Origin: Prunus persica
Taxonomy: Eukaryota > Streptophyta > Magnoliopsida > Rosales > Rosaceae
Direction of reading: 5' to 3'
Length of the DNA: 64,000 nt
NCBI RefSeq assembly: GCF_000346465.2
Contig: NC_034009.1
Coordinates: 8,775,251-8,839,250 of the forward strand
A program made the position numbers and the translations under genes. The notes beneath the pieces are model-generated. The model was not told where the DNA came from. It saw only the letters and a list, made by a program, of their open reading frames with translations, and did no database searches. Within the stretch, counting starts at the first letter, position 1, and every line of letters begins with the position of its first letter. Of this stretch, positions 26,601 to 38,784 are shown one piece after another.

Positions 26601-29600
26601 TTCATGACTCGGAGTTCTTGCTCGCCTGATTATGATGGTATTGATACACAGGTACTGACTGACGTGGGCAGTTTACCTAGTTAGAGATCCTCGATCTTTA
26701 TTGTATTTGTTTAATTTGCAATGGCAAACTAAATTAATTTAAGCTTTGTTTCTAATAAAATAGAAAAAAAGTTTAATTTGCACACTGACCCTTTGTACTG
26801 AATTTTTGTCAGATGAATCTCCGCATGTCCAAACTGGAATTCTTTTGCAACAGACCCACTCTTGTTGCTTTAATTGATTTTGGCCTGGATTTAAGCTCTG
26901 TGTACTGCACGGAAAGTAGTGCAGACATGAGTAAACTTTCAGATGATAGACCTTTGATGAACAAAGAAAAGATTGAAGAAAATGGGCGTGTCAAAGGGTT
27001 GCTGGGTTATGGTAAAGGTCGTGTAGTATTTTATTTAAACATGAATGTTGACAGTGTTACTGTGTTTCTTAACAAGGAGGATGGCTCTCCATTTGCAATG
27101 TTTGTGCAAGAAAGTTTCCTGCTGGATCTCAAGGTGATGGGAATATTGTGATTAATAATTATTTAAATCTTCCCTTTTTATTTCAATATGTGTGACATGT
27201 AAGTAGTATTTTTAGTTGAAATTTACTTTTATGTGTACTTTCAGTTGATATTCAGCCTTTGTTAACTGTATCAACTGACTTGAGTTATTTGTTCTTTAAG
27301 GTGCACCCAAGTTCTCTTTCCATTGAAGGCACCCTAGGAAATTTTAGACTCCGTGATATGTCTCTTGGAACAGATCACTGTTGGGCTTGGCTTTGTGATA
27401 TACGTAATCCAGGTGTTGAATCGCTTATCAAGGTATAGATGACTCTTTTGATCAACTATTGCATTGCGGACATCCAATTTGTTTTATTCAGATATTTCTT
27501 CCGTTTTATGAGACACTATTATCTTTTCATTTGTTTTGCAGTTCAAATTTAATTCTTATAGTGCTGAAGATGATGATTATGAAGGATATGATTACAGTTT
27601 ACGTGGCCGACTTTCTGCTGTCCGCATTATATTCCTATATAGGTTTGTTCAAGAGGTATGTTTGACATTGCTGACAAATTCATGGGGATATATTATTGTT
27701 TGCAACCCAAATGCTTAAAGTTTATATTTTTGGGGTTTTATATTCTTTATTTTATTGTTAATGATAATTTATCTTTGTTTTGAATTATGAAATATTTTAT
27801 GGGCATGCGAATGCAGATAACAGTGTACTTTATGGAACTTGCCACCCCACATACTGAAGAGGCAATCAAACTTGTTGATAAAGTTGGAGGGTTTGAGTGG
27901 CTAATTCAGAAATATGAGATTGATGGAGCTACAGCATTAAAGCTGGATTTGTCACTTGATACTCCAATAATTATTGTTCCGAGAAATTCAAGCAGCAAAG
28001 AGTGCGTAAATTTGAATGCTAGTTCTTACTGGATAATGTATATCCGATTTACTTAGAAAGTTGAGTTGCATTTGGATGAATGGATTGAGAAATATCTGAT
28101 AAAGGGTATTAAATAAAAGTTATGAAAATGGTTCTGTTCAAATTTCAAACAGTTAGCAGATGAATAGTTGTCACAGATTAGAGGGGCATAGTGTGGTGTT
28201 GATAAAGAGAGGTGAAAGCTTTAGTGCTATTGCTGGTGGTGCTGCTTTTGATTGATGTGCCTGCAGTGGTGCAGTGCTGAAGAATATGCTGGTGTTAATA
28301 GTGGCTGCAATGAGACAGTGTATAACTGAAGAATTTGTTGGAGTACCATAACTCCAGGATTTTGTTGCTTAATGACCGGATTTATGACTGGATGTTAGAT
28401 TTTCAAAGTTGAATGCATTTGTTATACCAGTATTGAATATTGACATTGTCTCTATGTTTTGTTCAATTGCAGTTTCATTCAACTTGATTTGGGCCAGCTA
28501 AAAGTCACAAATGAATTTAGTTGGCATGGTTCCCCAGAGAAAGATCCTTCAGCTGTCCATATTGATGTCCTTCATGCTGAGGTAGATGATTATTGTCTTT
28601 TTGTACATCATGATTGAAATACGGAATTATTCATTACCTCTGACATAAAATTGCAGATTCTGGGGATCAACATGTCTGTAGGAATTGACGGTTGCTTGGG
28701 TAAATCAATGATACGAGAAGGCAAAGGACTTGATGTTCATGTGAGGAGAAGTTTGAGGGATGTCTTCAAAAAAGTCCCAACATTTTCTCTTGAAGTGAAG
28801 GTAACTTTTGCTTGTGAAATTGTAGAATTTCATTGCGTTTATCTTTCTGATCTTGCGGCAGGTTTCACATCTTTGGTAGGCATTATGGTGGTGGGGGGCA
28901 GTTCATCTTATGGTTGTTTATATTTACATAGGGCATTTGGGTAGGGTTCATCTTGTGGTGGTTGGTAGTTAATACATGTATTGGATGATATTAGCACATG
29001 GGGTTCAACAATATAATGTTTCACATGGCGAACATACTTGGGACTTTCTGGGCGTTTTGGATCGATCCTTGATTTTTTTGTATTCAATAGATTGGGACAA
29101 CATGTTATATGGTTTGTGTCGTTACTTATTCAGCTTGATCTGATTTTTTTAGATTCCACTTCATATGGTACAAATTCTCAATTAACTTTATTTTAATTGT
29201 TCAACTGTTTTTGCTTTCTAGACGGCTACATAGTTGAATGAATTTGACTTTCCTGAATTTCAAATAGGTTTTGAATTGATGTTCTTCTGTCTTTCAGTTT
29301 ATTGGATTTTTACTGTCAGGCATGCAGAATGTCACAATCATCTTGTTGAGTCCTTTTGATTGTCTTAAACTAGGTGGGCTTATTGCACGCTGTCATGTCT
29401 GACAAAGAATATAAAGTCATTCTGGACTGTGCATTCATGAATTTATGTGAAGAGCCAAAGCTTCCCCCTACTTTCCGTGGTGGCAAATCTGGTACGAAGG
29501 ATACAATGAAGCTGCTGGTTGATAAGGTCAACATGAATAGTCAAATCCTTCTATCACGAACTGTTACCATAGTGGCGGTTGTAGTCGATCATGCCCTGTT

Positions 29601-32600
29601 GGAGTTGTATAATGGCATTCATGCTGAGTCTCCTTTTGCTCAAATTGCTGTGAGTATTTACATCGGTTATATTTTGGTGAAGTTTATTCTCAAATTATTA
29701 TTTTTTGAATAGAAACTTTATAAATTCAAAAGAGATAAACAAAGAAACAAGCAAGTGGATAAGGAATCCACAAGAGCAAAACAAAAGCAAACAGCAACCT
29801 CAAGACCAAAACAAACAAAGGAAAGGACAAAAACAAACAAGAAGGCCACCCAGGAAAAAGAAAAGAGCAACACATCACTTCACAACCGCTAACAAATCTC
29901 TCATAATAGAAGAGAGAGCCAAATCCTTAAAAACAGGAGTGACCAAAGCCCATAATGCTGCCCAAAACTTCACTCTATCCCACATCTCAGCCACCCCCAC
30001 GCCCTTCTTGTTCTAAAAAATTCTTCTGTTACGCTCCAACCATAAGTTCCAGAACACTGCATACACCAAGCAACCCCACAGAACTTTAGCTTTCTTCCCC
30101 CTACCCAGTGCATCAATCTTGTAGGATAACAGCTGGATGCAACCTTTAGGTCCTGTTTTAGCTTCTCTGAGATTTCAGCTTTTATTTTGGTGTTAAGACT
30201 TTGAACAAAGAGTGGTTGGTTGTTTTCTGACATGGTATGTTTTCTCCGAACATGTAGTTATGGATTTATGTAATTGTTTCTCTGCTTTACAGCTAGAAGG
30301 TCTTTGGGTATCATATCGGATGACTTCATTGTCTGAGACAGATCTCTACATTACCATTCCAAAGTTTTCTGTTGTTGACATTCGCCCTGATACAAAACCT
30401 GAAATGCGTTTAATGCTTGGATCATCCACTGATGCTTCTAAACAAGTTTCTTCTGGAAGTTTGCCATTTTCTTTGAACAAGGGGAGCTTTAGAAGAGCAG
30501 ACTCTGATGCCGGATTTCATGTGGATTTACCAGTGTCAACAATGTTCTTGATGGACTATAGATGGCGTAAATCATCCCAATCATTTGTGGTTAGGGTTCA
30601 GCAGCCTCGAGTTCTTGTTGTAGCTGATTTCCTTCTGGCTGTGGGTGAATTTTTTGTGCCTGCATTGCGGACAATAACTGGTAGGGAGGAAGTGATGGAT
30701 CATGAGAATGATCCCATTAGTAAAAACAGTAGCATAGTTTTCTCTGAACCTATTTACAAACAGACAGAAGATGTGGTGCACCTGTCTCCAAGTAGACAAT
30801 TAATAGCAGATTCTTTACACATTGATGAATATACATATGATGGATGTGGAAAGACCATCTGTTTAAGTGGGGAAATGGACGCAAAAGAACTCCATTCAAC
30901 TAGGCCTCGACCCATTATTATAATTGGACGTGGAAAGAGGTTGCGGTTTATGAATGTCAAAATTGAGGTACTGATCCTTCCCCTTCATCTGTAACAATAT
31001 TTGTGGCTGGTTTTTTAGTTATTTTAATGCAGAATCAAAACAGGCCTAAGATTTCACTACTATTTAGATGGTGTGCAATTGGTGTCTTCCAATAAAGAAT
31101 GAGAAAATTCGTGTATGACAAGGATATAGAAACCGGAAAAGTGACTATAGAAGATGGAGATTATGTGATCATGAGTCTTGTTTTGTTTTATTTATATATA
31201 TTCTTGGGTGGTTTGTCTCATGTCTTAGTATTGGGCATGTGTATAGTAAATTCTTTCTTGAGTTTGCTGCATTTTTCAACATTTGATTGATACTTTCCTG
31301 TTATACATCAGAATGGTTCTCTTTTGAGGAATTATACATGCTTGAGTAATGATAGCAGCTACTCAGTATCGTTTGAGGATGGTGTAGACATCGTGTTGCT
31401 GGACAGTTCCTCATCTGATGATGACGACAAGAAGAGTCTAGAATACTTGGATAACTCGTCTGACACCTCAAATATTTCTTCGTATTCTGAAAGTGATCCA
31501 ATCCCAAGTTTCAGTTTTGAAGCACAGGTAAGTAAATTATTAATGATAAGGCTTAATTGGTGATTTGCCCCCTGAACTTGTACCTAAGTTTTGTTTTACC
31601 CCGTCCTTTTTTTAAAAAGAAAATTAAGGACCCGAACTAATTGTTTTAGCCAATTTGCCCCCTGACGTCAAAATCTGCCACTTCCCATCCATTCTGCCGT
31701 CAAGTTGGTGTTTTGGTGGAGACGTGAAATGACAAAAGTAACCTCCAACTTGATGGCCAGATGGATGGGAGGCATATTTTTATGTCCGGGGGCAAATTGG
31801 CGAAAAAAATTAGTTTGGGTCCTTAATTTTCTTTAAAAAAATGATAGGGGGTAAATCGAAACCTAGGTACAAGTTCAGGGGGCAAATCACCAGTTAACTC
31901 TTAATGATAAATCTGTTTATGGCGTACTAGTTACTAGGTATACGGGGATCAATGTCTCTAGCGTGGCATTTGCTTTTGCTTTTGTTGATAACCTTTTGTG
32001 TAGTTATGCTGGTTCTGATGTACTTACTGATTTTTAGGTAGTTTCTCCTGAGTTTACCTTCTATGATGCTTCAAAGTCTTCTCTGGATGATTCATATGGT
32101 GAAAAGCTTCTCCGTGCAAAGTTGGATTTTAGCTTCATGTAAGAGTTGTCATATTTTATTTTCACATAATAATTCCATATTTTCCAGGGAAAAGTTAGGG
32201 TGCAATATAATCTAACTGCAAATATGAGTTGAATTTTATTTTATATATATACACATATTAATGTTGATGGATTTATTGTGAGCATATTTCAGAGATATCT
32301 GTACTGATATAGGCAAAAATCCATGGATATTCGTTTAAAAACAGACATTTTTAGTAAAACTCTGGGGAATTATAAACCCATCATTAATGCATCAATTTTA
32401 AGCAGTAGTAATCTTTATTAATTAGTATATCTATGATAACTATATGATATTTAAGGCGAATACAATATGTGGCGTTGATGCATTAAAAACACACAATTTT
32501 TTTTTCTTGTAACTGATAAAAAACACAATAAAAAGTACCCATTGTCATCCATCACTTAAGGTACCACCATCTACAGTAGCCAGTTCTTTGAATGTGCTAT

Positions 32601-35600
32601 CATCACTCATCATCGTTGTGTATGTGTGTAGTGTTGATCAGAATTTTATGAAAATTTTGATGATCTACACAGATTGATAACCAAATCTTTTTCTTTTTCT
32701 TTTTTAAAAAAAATACGAACAAACTAATTGTACTGAAATATTGAAAGATGTAATTGATGTGCACAAGCAGTCCACAAAAGATATTAGGCACCGCCTACAA
32801 GAGCAAAACATAATAGCTGTACTACACGAACAAACACCACTCAGTCCTAAAAACAGCAACATTACCCACCCAATTGACACTCAATGACCAAGACACAGCA
32901 GCTTCCGAATCCATGTTCAAGAAAAAGAAGGGCAGTTCGGAAATCAGGAGAAACTTAAGGCCAAATAGAGAAGCCCAAAGTCTTGATTTATTGGCATAGT
33001 TCATCCTTTGACTCCACAATTATCCCTAAAAAATGATGGTGTTTCCCTGCTTTTGGTTCTTTGAATCATATGTGATTTAGTTCTAGATTTTCCATCTTCA
33101 AGTAATGTTTCCTCTTTTTTCTTTCCACCTATATTTGATGTGGCTGATATGTCTTAAGACAAAATGCATATGTGACTTGTAGTTGCCTCAGTTCTTTGGC
33201 AGCTTTTGGGTTGATTATAGACACACACACATACATGTATATATGTATTCTTTTCCATCTCCATTTGCTCTCTCTCTTTTCATAAATGATACTCTTGAGA
33301 GCTTGCATTCTGGAAATTTACCACTTATATTCTAAAAGTATTTCAAAGTAGTATTGTAGTGGTAAAAGAATTTGCACTAATCGAGCTATATAACCTGTTA
33401 ATCTAACAGGTATGCATCTAAAGAAAATGATACCTGGATTCGAGCCCTGGTGAAAGATCTTACAGTTGAGGCTGGTTCTGGTCTTATTGTTCTTGATCCA
33501 GTAGATATATCTGGGGGTTACACTTCTGTTAAGGACAAAACAAATATGTCTTTGTTATCAACTGATGTTTGCTTCCATCTTTCACTGAGTGTTGTTTCCC
33601 TTATACTTAATTTGCAAAGCCAGGCAACAGCAGCATTGCAATTTGGAAATCCTATGCCCTTGGTTGCATGTACCAATTTTGATCGAATTTGGGTGTCCCC
33701 AAAAGGTCTTTCATCAGATTAACTGGAGCAATTTGATATCTTACCTGTACTATTTTTTCCATGAGTATTGCTTTCCTGTTAGTCATCAAGAGTTTTGTGT
33801 ATATTTATGCAGAAAATGGATCCTGTTACAACCTTACCTTTTGGAGGCCTCGAGCACCTTCAAATTATGTTATATTGGGAGATTGTGTGACATCAAGGTA
33901 GAATTTAATGGACTTTTTGTTTTGAGAAGAAATAGAATTTTATTAATGAAATGGAAATAGCAATCTGTAGACAAGCAGTTCACATCAACAGAGATGAAAC
34001 TAAAAGCTCCTATTTGACAAGAATAGTTATCAAAGAATGTTGTTCCATGCTGCATATTCTTATTTGGGGTAATAGTTATCAAAGAATCCAACAAGTATGC
34101 TATGATTTATGCAGAGGCTCTCAAGCGGTAATAAATTAGAAAGGAATGTAATGTACATATCAGGAGTGCAAGTTAATCCGGTTAGTTTGGAAGGCAGGAA
34201 TAAGTTAGGATTAGTTGCCTAAGGTTAAAGATGGATTGGATCTTGCCTGTATGTTTCGTGGTTCCAAATGTGAAGGTGGACTTCTTTTCCACAGTACTTT
34301 TTGAGTGGATTTTAGTAAAAGTTTCATTCTTTTCACAACAAAAGTACAAGTCAATCTCTGAGTCTTGAGAAAAAGATCTCTTTGTTTTAGGTTGCCAGTA
34401 GGTAGAAACATGCCACGCATATGCTGATGTTCCTTCATCATGTGGAATTAGTACTCTTTGAGGAGTTTTAATAAAAAATGTTTAATAACAAAATAGATAG
34501 TGCATGCATAATGGTGTAAACAATAATATAAATCATGATTTGCATTTGAAATGAATAATTAAATGAGATAAACTAATTAATAATACATGGAAGGTTTAGG
34601 GTAGAGCTTGGTAGCTTGTTGTATTTAGTTTATTTTTAAATGTTGCTCTATTTGAGTAAGATGCTTTCTCGTGTAGTTCTATTATGTGTGTTCAGATGCT
34701 ATATTTATTTATTTTCGGTTTTTGTGATATGTCTTCAGGCCAATTCCTCCTTCACAGGCGGTAATGGCAGTGAGTAATGCATATGGGCGTGTGCGTAAGC
34801 CAATTGGTTTCAATCTCCTAGGCTTGTTCTCTGCTATTCAAGGATTTGGTGGTGGTGATTCTGATGTTGGTAGTGATTGTTCTCTTTGGATGCCTGTAGC
34901 ACCACCAGGATACATAGCGTTGGGTTGTATAGCAAATATTGGGAAAGAACCCCCGCCTAATCACATTGTTTATTGCATTCGTTCTGATCTTGTCACGTCA
35001 ACAACATATTCAGAATGCTTATTTTGCTCTCCATCAAATCCTCAATTTGCATCTGGATTTAGCATCTGGCGTGTAGAAAATGTTCTTGGATCATTTCATG
35101 CCCATTCTTCTGCTGAATGCCCTTCCAAAAACAATTGTTGTAACCTCAGTCTTCTTCTTCTTTGGAATTGGAATCGGCATCATTCTTCTCCTAAAGAATC
35201 TGCCTCAAATTTGGCTGTTGATCATAGCTCTGGATGTCAGCAAACCAGAAACCAGACTGGAAATTCTTCTGGATGGGATATTGTCAGATCAATTTCAAAG
35301 GCAAATAATTGTTATGTGTCGACCCCTAACTTTGAGAGAATCTGGTGGGACAAGGGTAGTGACCTCCGCCGACCAGTCTCAATATGGCGACCCATTGCGC
35401 GTCGAGGCTATGCCATAATGGGTGATTGCATTACCGAAGGGTTAGAAAATTTTATCTCTCAGTTTTCTTTATCAGTCTTAGTCATTTGATTTATTTTTTG
35501 TATTTTTTATTGACCATCATGTGTTCATTCTTTCAGCTTAGAGCCACCAGCTGTGGGCATAGTTTTTAAGGCTGATGATCCCGAAGTATCTGCAAAACCC

Positions 35601-38600
35601 GTGCAATTTACTAAAGTTGCGCATGTTGTAGGCAAAGGTTTCGACGAAGTCTTCTTCTGGTACCCACTTGCTCCACCTGGTTATGCTTCTCTTGGTTGCA
35701 TAGTCTCCAGAATGGATGAAGCCCCATGTGTAGATACGTTTTGTTGCCCTAGGATGGATCTTGTTAACCAAGCTAATATTCTTGAGGTGCCAATTCAAGA
35801 TCTTCGACTTCTAAGGGATCTCAATGCTGGAGCATTTGGAGAGTTGAAAATCAGTTGGGTTTCTTTCTTTCTTTCTTTTCTTTTTTTTTTTTTTTTTTCC
35901 NNNNNNNNNNNNNNNNNNNNNNNNNNNNNNNNNNNNNNNNNNNNNNNNNNNNNNNNNNNNNNNNNNNNNNNNNNNNNNNNNNNNNNNNNNNNNNNNNNNN
36001 ACTCCAACCGATCACATCGTGTCAGTGTACAGTGTGTGTGTGTGTGTTTTTGTGTGTGCGTGAGACTGTGTGTGTGTGTGTGTGTGTGTGTGGGTGTGTG
36101 TTGTTCAGAAACATGAACTTCTGTTAAATGAGAAAGAAGTACTGATGGCGACAGGCTTTACAAGAAATTAAGTCACATTAAGCTCAAATCTCTCACCTAA
36201 TGACACTAAAAGGAGTATCCCTAGATTGCTTTGACAATGATGTTCATAAAGAAGCTAAATATGTGATTCTGTCCCATATAAGTCCACTTCCTTGCTGTGT
36301 CATCAAGTATCTTGTTATTTCTTTCCATCCAAATAATCCAGCAAGAAGCCAAAACATGTTAAGATGAATATTCAGTTCTCTCAGTCTGAATCTGGCGTGA
36401 ACATATGCAGCTGCCATAGCTGGAATAATTGTCCGTGAAAAGTACCTTCATGTGAAGTTTTTATTTTATATTTTATTATAATGTGTTTGTATTTAGCTTA
36501 TTCTGTTGGTCGTGTCACAAGATTTCAAGTTTTTACATAATTTAGGGCTCTCTTCTGTTTTTGCAGGCATCAACTTTTCTTGCACGGGCTGATCTGAAAA
36601 AACCGTCAAGCAGATTGGCTTATGCTATTGGTGATTCCATGAAGCCAAAGGCTAGGGAAAACATAACTGCAGAAGTGAAGCTAAGATGCTTCTCTTTAAC
36701 TGTTCTAGACAGCTTATGTGGAATGGTATGTCTTATAAACACATCCTAAGTCTGCAGTCTGATGTAAAGATGGTTCTCTTCTTACTGTTAATGTTTTTAG
36801 ATTTTATTGAGTAATTTGGACCTTTCAGATGACACCATTATTTGACACGACAATCACCAATATCAAGCTTGCAACACATGGTCGACTGGAGGCTATGAAT
36901 GCAGTACTGATCTCCTCTATTGCTGCATCAACCTTCAACACCCAGTTAGAAGCGTGGGAGCCACTTGTGGAACCTTTTGATGGAATATTCAAGTATTATA
37001 TTGTTTCTTTCTATTTGGTCTTAATACAGTTTACTTGATTTTTTTGTAATATTCAAGAATTATTTTTCTTGGCTTTTTTAAGGTTTGAAACATATGACAC
37101 CAATGTACACTCGCCATCAAAATTTGGGAAGACAATGCGTATTGCTGCTACCAGTATCCTTAATTTAAATGTCAGTGCTGCAAACCTTGAAACTTTTATA
37201 GGGAGCATTCTTTCATGGAGAAGACAATTAGAACTTGAACAGAAAGCAATGAAGATAAATGAGGTAATACTAGTGATGATTTGTTGTATAACAATGCTTT
37301 CCTTTTTTATTGGGGTGGGTGAGGGGTGTTGTGTGGGGAGGAGTGCAGTAACTATACTCTGAACACCAATCATCTTTGCAGGAAGCTGGTGGTCTATGTG
37401 AACAAGGAGAGGATCAGACTTTGTCTGCATTGGATGAAGATGACTTTCAGACTGTGATTGTAGAGAATAAACTTGGGTGTGATATATATCTGAAAAAATT
37501 TGAAGAAAATACAGAATCAGTGGATCGGTTGCGTCATGGTGATTGTATTTCTATATGGGTGCCACCTCCAAGGTTTTCTGACGGGTTCAATGTTGCAGAT
37601 GAATCTAAGGAAGTGCGCTATTATGTTGCTATTCAGATTCATGAAGCCAAGGTTGTAAATGTTGTTAGATTATCTATTTTCTTACCCTGAGATTATGTAT
37701 CATTTTGTGTCCTTTCAGGAGTTAAGATTGATGCTTTTGTTTGCAGGGTTTACCTATTGTAGATGATGGCAACAGCCATAACTTCTTCTGTGCTTTGCGC
37801 CTTGTTGTTGATAGTCAGCCGACAGATCAACAAAAACTCTTTCCTCAAAGTGCCAGGACAAAATGTGTTAAGCCTGCACTTTCGAAAATCAATAACTTGA
37901 ATGAAGGCAAGGCGGAATGGAATGAACTTTTCATATTTGAAGTTCCTCGGAAGGTATCTGAAAATTTATTATCTTCTATTTTTGACGCACATTTTCCTCG
38001 GAAGACAACCATCAATTATGTGACAGGATTTCTTGATTTTTCTCCATACAATGCAATATGTATATTGCAAGAATAATTAGAAAGATCACTAAAACAAATT
38101 ATAAAAATACATATTGAAGAAGGTGATAATTTAGAAGTTTCGTCTTCTGTGTTTATGTATTAGAGAAACTGCATTTATACCTCAAGGCCCCGTTTGGTTC
38201 ACAGAAATGAATTGATATGAAATCAATCCCCATAGTTTCCCACGAACCAAATGCAGCCCAAAATTCTGTAGTTCATCAGATTATGCTAAAACCTTACATT
38301 GAACGCCACTAATTAAGTTACACTGTTGATGACATTAGCAAGCATTTAGACTTGATATTCTGAGTGTTAAGTTTCTGAGCTTGAGCGTATAAGTGTTGCA
38401 GGGACCAGCTAAACTGGAAGTGGAGGTGACAAACCTTGCAGCAAAAGCAGGAAAGGGTATGTGGCAACCCTTTTCTTTCTTGTGAACTTGCATCCACACA
38501 TATTGATTCTTGCATTTAGGTTGCTGATTCACATGCTTATTTAAATTAAAACTAGTAAACCTTACACTCAAGAGGGGAATGAAATCTCCAACATCTTGAA

Positions 38601-38751
38601 TATCTTATTCCATCGTTCTTACTACATGTAACCATCTTGTATGTTCATAATCATAGGAACTTCTCTCATAACCTATCTGTTGCTGCTCTGAATGTGCTTC
38701 TCAGAAGTACTGTTCCCAAATACCAGCTCCACTTTGTAACTGCCTTTTTCT

Positions 38752-38784
<33 letters not shown>

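Larger units (their letters stand above)
23443..33705 (+). other. VPS13: VPS13 segment 2: exons 21-37, PH domain and middle groove repeats
   Basis: Exons: 23543-23652, 24765-24861, 25230-25328, 25424-25564, 25761-25829, 26163-26651, 26813-27133, 27301-27432, 27542-27655, 27817-28001, 28473-28581, 28657-28800, 29374-29649, 30293-30967, 31312-31527, 32038-32138, 33410-33705. Exons 21-23 complete a PH domain (ATWQPCFLVLSGINLYVLES near its start, the Trp of EEEKAVWLKGL near its end), an insertion typical of the plant M-type proteins. Exons 24-37 encode groove repeats plus an acidic serine stretch in exon 35 (LLDSSSSDDDDKKS), probably a disordered loop. Confidence 0.9.
33410..36725 (+). other. VPS13: VPS13 segment 3: exons 37-41, four WRPxAPxGY blocks (VPS62/DUF946-like), frameshift and gap
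   Basis: Exons: 33410-33705, 33813-33897, 34739-35440, 35537-35854, 36567-36725. Four blocks recur: FWRPRAPSNYVILGD, LWMPVAPPGYIALGC, IWRPIARRGYAIMGD and FWYPLAPPGYASLGC. They alternate between two types, which looks like a duplicated pair and matches the VPS62/beta-tripod repeats described in plant proteins. In exon 40, after EVPI, the original frame runs into unrelated sequence. Shifting by one base restores SRSSTSKGSQCW and WRVENQ, the sequence expected here, continuing into ASTFLARAD of exon 41. Confidence 0.85.

Noticed and set aside
34211..34441. 76-codon minus-strand frame in VPS13 intron 38
   Set aside because: No transposon or protein motif; chance frame in an intron.
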